Source: CAVTZP01 sp964456815
GTDB taxonomy: Bacteria > Chloroflexota > Dehalococcoidia > Dehalococcoidales > BS750m-G39
Length of the DNA stretch: 18,536 bases
Reading direction: 5' to 3'
Assembly: GCA_964456815.1 (NCBI GenBank)
Contig: CAYWCO010000011.1
Location: 1-18,536 of the forward strand
Shown here: positions 1-7,656 of the stretch, piece by piece
Numbering within the stretch: position 1 is the stretch's first letter
How the letters are laid out: each line of letters begins with the position of its first letter
Program-made: the position numbers and the translations under genes
The notes under the pieces: generated by a model
Database searches by the model: none
Told to the model about the DNA's origin: nothing
The model's input: the letters and a program-made list of their open reading frames with translations, nothing else

Positions 1-1172
1 GTATAGATATATTTCCATTTGCCCGTTCTAAGCGATATTCTTCTGTTGTTGGCATCAAGACGTGGCTTGCCAGCACCGACTTTCTTTCGATGAACGGGTG
101 ACTCTGCCTCGCTTATAGCCTCTGAATTTCCCGCTTTTGCCCCATTCCCCCTTGTTAACGGTAGCAGGCTATTGCCCAGAAAAGAACCGGGTTTCTCAAT
201 CTTAAGTACATCTAAAATAGTTGGGGCTAAGTCCATGAGGCTTATCTGCTGGCTGACTAGCTGACCTTTTACCCCAGGACCGGCAATAATTAAGGGCACA
301 CGGATTAACTCATCGTAGAGATAATGGCTGTGCCCGTGACGGTTACGCTCCATGAGTTGCTGACCATGGTCTGCTGTTATAATGATAAAGGTATCATCCA
401 GAAGGCTGCTTTGCTTTAATATACGCAAAAGGGAGCCTATCATCTTATCGGCATAGCTAATTTTCGTGTCATACAGGTCAACGAGCCTCTTTTTTTCCTG
501 CGGTGATAAGCTGCCTGGTGAGTTGCGTGTTTTGGCGAGAAGCTGGATAATACGCTGAATTTTGAGGGGGGAGGTGAACCCGGGGAGCGGCAGATAGGGC
601 TCATGAACATCCATGTAGTGTATCCAGAGAAAGGAATTTTTCGGATGATAACGTAGCCATGATAGCGCCTTCTTGCTTAATGCTTCAGTCTTGCTGAACC
701 AATTAGTGCCCATATATAGTAAGTATATTACTTGAGCTAGAAACTTGTAGAATCTGCCGGGCTTGTCCATTATACGCTGAGCTATTGCCTTTGGTCTTCC
801 CAATAGGCCTTTTTGCCTCCATTTTTGGATGCTATCATCAAAGGTGTCGAAGCCCCTGTCGTAGCCGTAGAACGATGATATCCAGGGATTGGAATGGAAC
901 GCCGCGGTGTGGTAACCATGCTCTTTTAGCACCTCTGCCATGGTGGTCCTCTGACTTGTTATGTAAAGCTTACCTCCATACATAAGTGGATAGGTAGAAG
1001 TAAACATAGCCGTAAAAGAAGTTGGGGTGCCGGGGCCTACTGATATCGCTTGAGTAAAAAGGGCACCGCCACCGGCGAGGTAATCCAGATTCGGCGTCGT
1101 TTTCCTGGAATAGCCCAGGCAACTCAGGTGGTCTGCCCTCAAGCAGTCAACTGTTATGAGGATCAGGTTCAC
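1..1172 (-). CDS. Sulfatase / alkaline-phosphatase superfamily hydrolase (partial, C-terminus off the window)
   Basis: About 390 codons are visible; the 3' end leaves the window at base 1. The protein opens with the sulfatase-type metal motif (residues 3-15, LILITVDCLRADH, Asp9), then TTPNLD. Later come WIHYMDVHEP and ITADHGQ (Asp268-His269), the second metal-binding cluster. These place it in the sulfatase/phosphoglycerate-mutase-like fold that hydrolyses or transfers sulfate or phosphate esters. At the nucleophile position the sequence reads GPGTPTSF (Thr49), with no Cys for a formylglycine CxPxR motif. It may therefore be a phospho-type hydrolase or transferase rather than a true sulfatase. 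No signal peptide or membrane segment is seen in the visible part. I chose the GTG at 1172 because GAGAGG lies 7 nt upstream and the conserved motif begins two residues later; no ATG exists between this point and the upstream in-frame stop. It is divergent from the membrane protein at 1336, which suggests but does not prove a shared cell-surface role. Confidence 0.85.
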   Translation of the reverse strand, partial: MNLILITVDCLRADHLSCLGYSRKTTPNLDYLAGGGALFTQAISVGPGTPTSFTAMFTSTYPLMYGGKLYITSQRTTMAEVLKEHGYHTAAFHSNPWISSFYGYDRGFDTFDDSIQKWRQKGLLGRPKAIAQRIMDKPGRFYKFLAQVIYLLYMGTNWFSKTEALSKKALSWLRYHPKNSFLWIHYMDVHEPYLPLPGFTSPLKIQRIIQLLAKTRNSPGSLSPQEKKRLVDLYDTKISYADKMIGSLLRILKQSSLLDDTFIIITADHGQQLMERNRHGHSHYLYDELIRVPLIIAGPGVKGQLVSQQISLMDLAPTILDVLKIEKPGSFLGNSLLPLTRGNGAKAGNSEAISEAESPVHRKKVGAGKPRLDANNRRISLRTGKWKYIY

Positions 1173-1233
1173 GCCACCGCCTCTCGATTGGTAGTAAGGG
1201 TATTTAATACAAACCGCCCTACCCTTAAAGAGG

Positions 1234-1262
1234 ATGATACACTATCGAGAATAGCCGTGCAA
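1234..1262 (-). promoter_or_regulatory. Candidate promoter for the sulfatase-family gene
   Basis: On the minus strand TTGCAC (1262-1257), a 17-nt spacer and TATCAT (1239-1234). The -10 matches the consensus at 5 of 6 positions but the -35 only at 3. It would give a leader of about 55 nt. This is weak evidence. Confidence 0.25.
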
Positions 1263-1285
1263 ATATAAAGAAAACAGAAATCAGG

Positions 1286-1314
1286 TTGAGGGAGTGGCAT
1301 ACTTTGCCTATAAT
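1286..1314 (+). promoter_or_regulatory. Sigma70-type promoter for the GT-C-like membrane protein gene
   Basis: TTGAGG (1286-1291), a 17-nt spacer and a perfect TATAAT (1309-1314). The predicted transcript start near 1321 leaves a short leader that still holds the GCGAGGTAAGG ribosome-binding site before the ATG at 1336. Confidence 0.65.
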
Positions 1315-1335
1315 AGCAAGAAGGCGAGGTAAGGC

Positions 1336-2799
1336 ATGATTTGGCAGGGGCTATACCGGCTGGTTAAATCTGATTATCTGAAGCTAGTATTCATACTGGG
1401 CCTAGCCTTCTATGTGGCTTTCATTCCCCACCAGGGTTATGCATATCCAGTTCATGTTGACGAGTGGGTACACCTGGCATGCTCAAAGCAAATGGTAGAG
1501 GAGGCAAGGGTACTGGGACTTGCCAGCCCCTTCTCCGGCGGTGCGCCCATCGGGGTTCAGTCCCTGGAGGTCGGTTTCCATCTATTCTGGGCGATGTTCC
1601 AGCAGGTCACCGGTATTTCGTGGCTTGTTATTTTCAAATATTTTCCGGCTGTTATCTTCATGATAAGCGTTCTCTCGGTTTACATTCTGGGGCGGAGGGA
1701 AGGGTTTGGCTGGGAGGCAGCCCTCTGCACCTGCTTTGTGCCGACCACAATCAGGTTTCTTGGTCCGGGATTTCTGGTCCCGGTAGCCCTGGGGTTGCTA
1801 TTTATTCCCCTTTCCCTTTTCATAGCCTTCAACCTCCGAAACTGGTGCTGCTATGTGCTGCTATTTCTGTTCACCTTCTTCCTGATTTCGGCGCACGCTG
1901 CCACAGCCATAGGGCTGGTTATTGCCCTTGCGCCGTATATTATTCTTAATTTGAGGAAGGACTTCAGGCACAGCCTGGGGATAGCCCTTGCCTTGGTGAT
2001 TCCCTTCCTGGCGCCCTTCCCCTGGATTTTCCACCTGCTATTGCCCACGGCTGAGGCTTTTATCACGCCCCAGCCTCCCCCCGAGGCTGGGCTGCCGTAT
2101 ATAACACAGGTGCCCAATATTTACGGCTACCTGCCTACATTCTTGTTCATCGTTGGCATATTCCTGCTGGCAAGGAGGGGGAGACTAAAAGACTACAGCC
2201 TGCTCATCATCCCACTGCTTTTTCTTGTGCTCATTGGACTGTTTGTCAACCTTCACCGCGGAAGTGGGGTAATATACGCCCGCAGTTACTTATACCTCAT
2301 GCTGATGATGGGGATAGCTGGCGGCTATGGGCTGAGGAGGATAAGGGATATCAGGCTGCCGGGGAAGCTCAAGTCGGCTTTTGCCTCAAGGAATATGGGT
2401 AGCATTTTGTGCCTTATCTTACTTATACCCACCATATTCTTCTCTGTTCGCTCTCACCTGGACACTCCTTATTACCAAATGATTGATACACAGGATTATG
2501 AGGCTTTCGTCTGGGTAGAGGAGAACATCGGCGATGAATACGATAAGGCAGTCCTTGACCCGTGGAAGGGAACTGCCTTTACCGCCATCAGCGGTAAAAA
2601 GGTCTATTCCTATATAATCGTAGCCCCATACGAAAGGCAAACGAGGGCTTACAAGTTCCTTCAGGAAGGCTGTAGTGATACTGCTTTTTTAAGGGAGAAT
2701 GGCATCTCCATTGTATACACACGCCGGGGATGTAATAACCCCGACCTGGTGGAACTCAGGGAGGATGTCTACCTGCTGCCGCAAGTGGAGGCTGAGTAG
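1336..2799 (+). CDS. Polytopic membrane protein, GT-C glycosyltransferase-like
   Basis: 487 residues dominated by hydrophobic segments: one near residues 17-32, then roughly ten more between about 85 and 410, and a hydrophilic C-terminal part of about 90 residues. The first extracytoplasmic loop carries an acidic pair in HVDEW (Asp42-Glu43). GT-C enzymes such as Dol-P-mannosyl or arabinosyl transferases keep their catalytic Asp/Glu in this place. The long multi-span core plus a soluble tail also fits that superfamily, which uses polyprenyl-phosphate sugars. The substrate cannot be told. The start is supported by GAGGTAAGG a few nt upstream and by a good promoter at 1286-1314. A hydrophobic transporter of another kind remains possible because overall GT-C similarity is a matter of architecture rather than a signature motif. 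Confidence 0.7.
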   Translation: MIWQGLYRLVKSDYLKLVFILGLAFYVAFIPHQGYAYPVHVDEWVHLACSKQMVEEARVLGLASPFSGGAPIGVQSLEVGFHLFWAMFQQVTGISWLVIFKYFPAVIFMISVLSVYILGRREGFGWEAALCTCFVPTTIRFLGPGFLVPVALGLLFIPLSLFIAFNLRNWCCYVLLFLFTFFLISAHAATAIGLVIALAPYIILNLRKDFRHSLGIALALVIPFLAPFPWIFHLLLPTAEAFITPQPPPEAGLPYITQVPNIYGYLPTFLFIVGIFLLARRGRLKDYSLLIIPLLFLVLIGLFVNLHRGSGVIYARSYLYLMLMMGIAGGYGLRRIRDIRLPGKLKSAFASRNMGSILCLILLIPTIFFSVRSHLDTPYYQMIDTQDYEAFVWVEENIGDEYDKAVLDPWKGTAFTAISGKKVYSYIIVAPYERQTRAYKFLQEGCSDTAFLRENGISIVYTRRGCNNPDLVELREDVYLLPQVEAE

Positions 2800-2817
2800 A
2801 GAAAGTCCAGAGAATTA

Positions 2818-2847
2818 TTGACATGGCAAATAGGAATAGTTTATCCT
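2818..2847 (+). promoter_or_regulatory. Candidate promoter for the DUF849/BKACE gene
   Basis: A perfect TTGACA (2818-2823), an 18-nt spacer and TATCCT (2842-2847, 4 of 6). It lies in the 130-nt spacer after the membrane-protein gene, in which I see nothing else of note. Confidence 0.35.
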
Positions 2848-2929
2848 TTATGCCACGATACCCAGACCAAGGCAGGCATACCGCGTCAAATGCCGCCCCC
2901 ATTAGTGTGGCAATATGAGGAGTGAGGCG

Positions 2930-3802
2930 ATGAACCTCATAATAAATTTCACTCCGACGGGCATGATTCCAACCAAAGAAATGACACCGCACGTTCCTAT
3001 CACTATCCAAGAAATAGTGGAGGACATACATGAGGCTGTCGAAATCGGCATTACTATGGTCCACCTACATGCACGAGACGAGCAGACTGGTAACCCAACC
3101 TACAAAGCTGAAGTGTATAGCGAGATAATTGGCGGGATTCGTAAGTTCTCCAGCGACCTGGTGATTACCGTATCATTGAGCGGACGTACCTTCAGCGAGT
3201 TCAAAAAACGGGTAGAGCCCCTGAAGCTGGAAGGGAATGTCAAACCAGATATGGGCAGTCTCACCCTAAGCTCCGTGAACTTCAACCGGCAAGCCAGTAT
3301 AAACGCTCCCGAAATGATACAGGCACTCGCTCAGGAGATGAAGCAGCGAGGCATCCTGGCGGAACTCGAGGCATTTGATGTCGGCATGATAAACTATGCC
3401 AAGTATCTAGAGGATAAGGGGCTGCTTGAGCCACCTCACTATTTCAACCTAATCCTCGGTAATATCGCCTGCGCCCAGGCTGACCTGATACATACCGGGG
3501 TAATGATTCATGATTTGCCGCCAAACTCGCTCTGGAGCCTGGGTGGGGTCGGCGATTACCAGCTAAGAATGACCTCAACTGCCATCGCTATGGGTGGGGG
3601 GGTAAGGATTGGCCTTGAAGATAACATCTGGTATGACCCAGCCCGCACCAGATTAGCAAATAACCGTGACCTCATTCGCCGTGTCCACAGACTTGCCGAG
3701 GCTAACGAAAGAAAAGTCATGACGCCCAGTGAGCTAAGAAAGTTGTTGAATCTAGAGGGTGGTAATGGGCGATATGGCCGTATTTATCAGGCAGGCGATT
3801 AG
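2930..3802 (+). CDS. DUF849 / beta-keto acid cleavage enzyme (BKACE) family protein
   Basis: 290 residues, about the usual length for the family. The N-terminus IINFTPTGMIPTK and the VHLHARD motif (His45, His47, Arg49) match the TIM-barrel BKACE/Kce family, where the two His bind a divalent metal. Further family marks are LEAFDVGM, a GGVGDYQ segment and GGGVRIGLEDN near the C-terminus; the latter Glu is the third metal ligand in Kce. Members condense a beta-keto acid with acetyl-CoA and cleave it to acetoacetate plus a new CoA ester (Kce: 3-keto-5-aminohexanoate in lysine fermentation). Substrate specificity varies widely and is not readable here. I chose ATG 2930 over ATG 2915 because AGGAG (2918-2922) sits 7 nt before it, and that AGGAG overlaps the earlier ATG. 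A terminator follows at 3816, so the gene seems to be a single unit. Confidence 0.88.
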   Translation: MNLIINFTPTGMIPTKEMTPHVPITIQEIVEDIHEAVEIGITMVHLHARDEQTGNPTYKAEVYSEIIGGIRKFSSDLVITVSLSGRTFSEFKKRVEPLKLEGNVKPDMGSLTLSSVNFNRQASINAPEMIQALAQEMKQRGILAELEAFDVGMINYAKYLEDKGLLEPPHYFNLILGNIACAQADLIHTGVMIHDLPPNSLWSLGGVGDYQLRMTSTAIAMGGGVRIGLEDNIWYDPARTRLANNRDLIRRVHRLAEANERKVMTPSELRKLLNLEGGNGRYGRIYQAGD

Positions 3803-3815
3803 AAACTATTGAAAT

Positions 3816-3840
3816 GGAGAGCTACTCTCCTTTCGTTTTC
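3816..3840 (+). terminator. Intrinsic terminator after the BKACE gene
   Basis: GGAGAG (3816-3821), CTA loop and CTCTCC (3825-3830) form a perfect 6-bp stem, followed by TTTCGTTTTC. It lies 13 nt after the BKACE stop codon, which argues that the in-frame ATG at 3809 is not the start of the next gene. Confidence 0.65.
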
Positions 3841-3901
3841 CCATAGGTTTATATTAAGGCACCCTTCATTTAAGCAAGGTTCAGGGAAGAGGCACACCCT
3901 T

Positions 3902-4990
3902 ATGGTCGAACTAAGAGCGGTAAAACACCTGGAGGAAATAGAGCAACTGGTGGACTTGTTTCGCATATCTTTTAACTCGAATATGTCACCGGAACTCTGG
4001 AATTGGAAATATCTACAAAACCCTCTAGCCCCTGCCGCTGCTGAAGTTATCGTTGCCCTCGATAAGGGCAAGGTAGTGGGCGCCAGACCCTTTCTACTAG
4101 CTGAGATGTGGCTTGACAATAAAAGGGTATTAACTGCCCAACACTGTAATACTATGGTGCATCCAGGGTATCGGAATAGAGGAATATTCAACCGCATGGG
4201 TCAACTTGCTATCCAGTATCTCAAGGAGAATAATTACACGCTGTCTTACGGTTTTCCGGCACTCATATCACGCCCGGGATTCCTAAGGCAAGGCTGGCGG
4301 GTAGTAGCCCCGACAGAGACCATGTTTCGGGTAGTCCATCCCCAGAAGCTAATCTCGTACAAGCTGAAAAACAAACTCTTGGGTAAAGGGCTAGGATTTT
4401 TCTACGATAAATTTCTAAATACCAAAATGGCGGAGAGCTTTCAGCCGTCAAGTGCTTTCCAGGTCGAAATATTTGACCAATTCACCGAGGAATTAAAGGG
4501 TATTGACAACCTGAGGGATAAATCGGCCATAGACCTGGTAAGAAGTGAAGCCAATCTACGCTGGCGTTTCGACCGGCATCCAGAACATAGCTACAAATAT
4601 ATCCTAGCCAAAAGAGATAAGAAACTATGGGGGTATGCTGTGGTCAGCGTACAGGAGAAAGCTGATGGCCTGGTTTACGGTATGATAACAGACTATTTGG
4701 TAAAGAATGGAGACATTGCCTGCTTCCAGGCACTTATAAAGAGCTCCCTAAGCGAGTTGGAGAAATCAGAATGCGACATTATTTCTATTTGGGCATTCAG
4801 CGAACCAAAATTTAGAGAGCAACTATTGAAATACCTTGGCTTCAAGTCCTCCATCAGGTTCCCCTATAATAGAGTCTCTTATTACGGATATCTTGATGCC
4901 CTATTGATAGACGAACGAGTAGCCGAGCGGGTCAATATTTACGACAAAGAGAACTGGCGAGTTACCTACGCTTTCCTTGATAGCGCATAA
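3902..4990 (+). CDS. GNAT-fold acetyltransferase-like protein
   Basis: 362 residues. The N-terminal half has a GNAT pattern: MVELRAVKHLEEIEQLVDLF at the start, a middle strand VIVALDKGKVVGA, then MVHPGYRNRGIFNRM. The last part resembles the acetyl-CoA pyrophosphate-binding loop (R/Q-x-x-G-x-G/A). FPALISRPGFLRQGW then corresponds to the usual GNAT C-terminal strand region. The second half (from about residue 210) has no motif I recognise but contains a WRFDRHP stretch and a strand-helix layout that could be a second, degenerate GNAT domain. The substrate is unknown. An in-frame ATG at 3809 would add 31 residues but has no ribosome-binding site and reads through the terminator at 3816-3840. ATG 3902 has GGGAAGAGG about 9 nt upstream and coincides with the natural start of the GNAT fold. 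No clear own promoter was found. Confidence 0.78.
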   Translation: MVELRAVKHLEEIEQLVDLFRISFNSNMSPELWNWKYLQNPLAPAAAEVIVALDKGKVVGARPFLLAEMWLDNKRVLTAQHCNTMVHPGYRNRGIFNRMGQLAIQYLKENNYTLSYGFPALISRPGFLRQGWRVVAPTETMFRVVHPQKLISYKLKNKLLGKGLGFFYDKFLNTKMAESFQPSSAFQVEIFDQFTEELKGIDNLRDKSAIDLVRSEANLRWRFDRHPEHSYKYILAKRDKKLWGYAVVSVQEKADGLVYGMITDYLVKNGDIACFQALIKSSLSELEKSECDIISIWAFSEPKFREQLLKYLGFKSSIRFPYNRVSYYGYLDALLIDERVAERVNIYDKENWRVTYAFLDSA

Positions 4991-5009
4991 CGCCACTCAC
5001 TACCGCTGA

Positions 5010-5031
5010 CGGCAGGGTGCTGCCGGATTTT
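5010..5031 (+). terminator. Probable intrinsic terminator after the GNAT-like gene
   Basis: CGGCAG (5010-5015), GGTG loop and CTGCCG (5020-5025), then GATTTT. It lies 20 nt after the stop codon. The T-run is short, so confidence is moderate. Confidence 0.5.
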
Positions 5032-5117
5032 CCGCTGATACCCCCAAATTTATGCCATCAACCGCATACCAAGTGCCAAAACAGTACTAAATTACTAATA
5101 ACAATGGATAAATATGC

Positions 5118-5145
5118 TTGACATTATGTCTAGAAGGGATAGAAT
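5118..5145 (+). promoter_or_regulatory. Sigma70-type promoter of the propeptide-protease pair
   Basis: Perfect TTGACA (5118-5123), a 16-nt spacer and TAGAAT (5140-5145, 5 of 6). The transcript should begin near 5152. Starts at 5114 or 5126 would then lie upstream of the mRNA, which selects ATG 5165 for the first gene. Confidence 0.72.
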
Positions 5146-5164
5146 AGACTTAAAGAATAGACAA

Positions 5165-5548
5165 ATGGCGAAATACCGGAACAAGATTTTATTGCTTGTG
5201 GTGGCGTTAGTCATGGTATGGATGCCAGCCATGGCTGGTTGTCAGTGCCAAAGTAGTGCCGACGATTTGCCCCTTAGGGAAGGGCCTCCGCTACCGCTAC
5301 CTCCCCCTCCTCAGGAGGAGTATGTCCCCGACCAGATAATCGTTAAGTTCAAGGCGGGAACTTCAAGTGAAGCTGAAGCCCAGTTAAATGAGGCAATGGG
5401 AACCTCGGTGATTTATACCAGCCCCTATGCCGGCTTTAAGGTTTTACAGATTCCCGAGGGGAAAACAGTGGCAGAAATGGTTGAAGCCTATTCCAAGCAA
5501 TCCATTGTGGAATATGCCGAACCGAACTATATTTACCATGGCACCTGA
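5165..5548 (+). CDS. Stand-alone subtilase propeptide (I9-like/fervidolysin-like prodomain) lipoprotein
   Basis: 127 residues from ATG 5165. A basic start MAKYRNK leads into a hydrophobic stretch ending PAMAGC, a plausible lipobox with Cys26 as the lipidated residue. A proline-rich linker (PPLPLPPPP) follows, then one domain from EYVPDQIIVKF to PNYIYHGT. That domain matches residues 52-127 of the protease encoded next at about 75% identity, with a 23-residue identical block ending VEAYS. In subtilases it is the N-terminal propeptide, which assists folding and inhibits the enzyme until removed. Here it stands alone: the stop codon falls exactly where the protease has Trp128 (TGA against TGG), and the following bases no longer resemble the protease. 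The protease gene follows after 33 nt with no promoter, so the two are co-transcribed. The gene could be a trans-acting inhibitor or chaperone held at the membrane, or a remnant of a partial duplication. A longer reading from ATG 5114 is rejected because the promoter lies across it. Confidence 0.75.
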   Translation: MAKYRNKILLLVVALVMVWMPAMAGCQCQSSADDLPLREGPPLPLPPPPQEEYVPDQIIVKFKAGTSSEAEAQLNEAMGTSVIYTSPYAGFKVLQIPEGKTVAEMVEAYSKQSIVEYAEPNYIYHGT

Positions 5549-5581
5549 GGCTAAATAACAAATAAGGGGAGGAGGAGAAGA

Positions 5582-7502
5582 ATGCGGTGTGAAAGAATAC
5601 TCAAAAAGTCGGGGCTGATTGCACTCATAACACTTATAGTTCTATCAACAGGGGTAGCATTTTATCCTCACCAAGTCTCTGCCGATGATTTGCCTCTCTT
5701 TGAAGGTCCCCCTCCACCGACTGCTCCTGAGGCAGAATATGTCCCCGACCAGGTAATAGTAAAGTTTAAGGAAACGACCCTTATGAGCGCCGAAGCCAGC
5801 TTAAACCAAGCCCTGGGAACCGAGGTGGTTTACACCAGCTCCTATGCCGGATTTAAGGTTTTGCAGATTCCCGAGGGGAAGACTGTAGCCGAGATGGTCG
5901 AAGCTTACTCAGGGTGCCCCTTTGTGGAAAACGCCCAGCCCAACTATATTTACTACGGCACCTGGAGCCCCGATGACGAATTCTACGCCTATCAGTGGCA
6001 CTTTGACCAAGACCACGGCATCAATCTTGAAGCCGCCTGGGATTTAGACACCACCGTCCCCCTCTACGGGGGCGACCCCGGCATAATAGTAGCTGTGATA
6101 GACAGCGGGGTGGCTTATGAAACATATACAGATGGAGACGATGAATATGTGCAGGCGTCGGACCTGGCTAACACCAACTTCACCAGCGGCTACGACTTTG
6201 TCAATAGTGACGCCCATCCTAACGATGACGATAACCACGGCACCCACGTCTGCGGCACTATAGCCCAGAACACCAACAATACCGAGGGCGTAGCCGGCAT
6301 AGCTTTTAACACCACCATTATGCCGATAAAGGTGCTTGATAGCAGCGGTAACGGCACTACTGCCAACGTTGCCGACGGCATCATTTATGCCGCCGATAAC
6401 GGTGCCGATATCATCAACCTGAGCCTTGGCGGAAGCTCACCGGATACCGAAGTGGAAAATGCCGCCGCCTATGCCTACAATGCCGGGGTTACCATTATTG
6501 CTGCCGCCGGCAATGATTATGAGACAGGAAATGACCCTGAGTACCCTGCAGCCTATGATGCCTATTGCATCGCGGTGGGCGCTACTAGATATGACCAGAC
6601 TCATGCCCCTTACTCAAACACTGGTTCTTACCTTGATATAGTGGCTCCCGGTGGAGATATGACGGTTGACCAGAATGAAGATGGGCAACCGGATGGAGTT
6701 CTACAGCAAACCTTTGCCGAAGGTGACCCCACCGATTTCGGCTACTGGTTTTTCGACGGTACATCTATGGCGGCTCCCCATGTAGCTGGTGTTGCCGCCT
6801 TGATTCTGGCTCAGCACCCAACCTGGACGCCGGACCAGGTGAGACAAGCCCTGGAGTCAACCGCCATCGACCTGGAGGGAGGTGGTGAACCCCTGGGAGG
6901 AGGAGAATATGCCCCACTGGGAGTGGGAGACGGCTGGGATGAGGTATATGGCTGGGGGTTGGTAGATGCCGCCGCAGCCGTTGGAGCATCCGGGGGAGCA
7001 CCGCCAACGATGCAGACCTGGCTGCCCCAGAGTGTGACCGACACCTNNNNNNNNNNNNNNNNNNNNNNNNNNNNNNNNNNNNNNNNNNNNNNNNNNNNNN
7101 NNNNNNNNNNNNNNNNNNNNNNNNNNNNNNNNNNNNNNNNNNNNNNGCTCTAAGGGTGTTGGTGACGGCACAAGCTACGGGCCGGATAAATCCTTTAACA
7201 CGGCTGGGGGAGCACCGCCAACGATGCAGACCTGGCTGCCCCAGAGTGTGACCGACACCTCAGCCAGGCTGAGGGGATATGTGTCTGACCTGGGCTCAGC
7301 CTCTTCGGTGGATGTTTCCTTTGAGTGGGGTGAGACTACATCCTATGGTAATACGACTACACCCTCAGCTGTGACCGATATCGGTGTCTTTAAGTTTAGC
7401 GTCTCCAGTCTCTCGCCGGGGACTACCTATCACTACCGCTCTAAGGGTGTTGGTGACGGCACAAGCTACGGGCCGGATAAATCCTTTAACACAGCTCCAT
7501 GA
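5582..7502 (+). CDS. Secreted subtilisin-like serine protease (S8) with C-terminal FN3-like repeats, interrupted by an assembly gap
   Basis: The order is: signal peptide (residues 1-34, ending QVSA), proline-rich linker, propeptide (52-127), catalytic domain (about 128-468), then FN3-like repeats. The triad is Asp174 (AVIDSGV), His219 (NHGTHVCG) and Ser395 (DGTSMAAPHVAG), with the oxyanion Asn311 in AAAGN. It should be an exported, self-processing endopeptidase. The 100 N at 7047-7146 shift the frame and create a false stop at 7151-7153. Reading from 7149 the same protein resumes (SKGVGDGTSYG) and runs to TGA at 7500-7502. The repeat arithmetic described under the gap shows both sides belong to one frame. 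The C-terminal unit is a 97-residue beta-rich domain with FEWGETTSYG and SLSPGTTYHYR, typical of FN3-like modules in secreted enzymes and likely used for surface or substrate binding. The true number of repeats is unknown. GGGGAGGAGGAG precedes the ATG closely. Confidence 0.92.
6992..7205 (+). repeat. FN3-like repeat, copy 1 (contains the N gap)
   Basis: It begins GGGGGAGCACCGCC, as copy 2 does. The 55 bases before the gap and the 59 bases after it match copy 2 almost perfectly. With 177 missing bases the copy would be exactly 291 nt. It may really be the left and right edges of several copies. Confidence 0.85.
7047..7146. other. Assembly gap (100 N) inside tandem repeats
   Basis: Exactly 100 N, a conventional placeholder. 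By comparison with copy 2, the left edge corresponds to base 7261 and the right edge to base 7438, so the true missing length should be 177 nt plus a whole number of 291-nt units. All these values keep the reading frame. Confidence 0.97.
7206..7496 (+). repeat. FN3-like repeat, copy 2 (291 nt, 97 codons)
   Basis: A complete unit encoding one beta-sandwich-like module at the C-terminus of the protease. Near-identity with the visible parts of copy 1 suggests recent duplication or ongoing homogenisation. Confidence 0.88.
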
Positions 7503-7529
7503 GTAGCCATAAAAGACCCATTAGCTAAT

Positions 7530-7565
7530 AAAAGCCACCCTTCAACAAGGGTGGCTTTTCTTTTC
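7530..7565 (+). terminator. Strong intrinsic terminator after the protease gene
   Basis: AAAAGCCACCCTT (7530-7542), CAAC loop and AAGGGTGGCTTTT (7547-7559) give a perfect 13-bp stem, followed by CTTTTC. It separates the protease unit from the dehydratase operon. Confidence 0.95.
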
Positions 7566-7656
7566 AGCGCAAAGGTTATCTTGCCGTCTTTGACAAGACC
7601 AGGTGAAAGTATTAACTTAATCAGTAACAATGTACTAAATAGGGAGGGGGAAGGCA

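Noticed and set aside
3809..3901. N-terminal extension of the GNAT-like gene from ATG 3809
   Set aside because: It has no ribosome-binding site, reads through a hairpin-plus-T-run terminator at 3816-3840, and precedes the natural start of the fold at ATG 3902.
5114..5164. Upstream starts (ATG 5114, ATG 5126) for the propeptide lipoprotein
   Set aside because: They overlap a TTGACA/TAGAAT promoter whose transcript would begin near 5152, and they would give an over-long charged region before the signal peptide.
7149..7153. Protease gene ending at 7153
   Set aside because: The stop arises only because 100 N is not a multiple of three and not the true gap length; the same protein sequence resumes in the adjacent frame to 7502.
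6765..7171. Minus-strand open frames across the protease 3' region
   Set aside because: Composition-driven shadows of the plus-strand gene; Pro/Ser/Arg-rich with no motif and partly N.
6992..7496. Tandem repeats as a CRISPR array or insertion element
   Set aside because: The units are 291 nt, in frame, and encode a protein domain; there are no short spacers, terminal inverted repeats or transposase.
7590..7618. Promoter for the dehydratase operon from TTGACA at 7590
   Set aside because: No acceptable -10 lies at 16-18 nt (best 3 of 6), so I did not list it as a feature.
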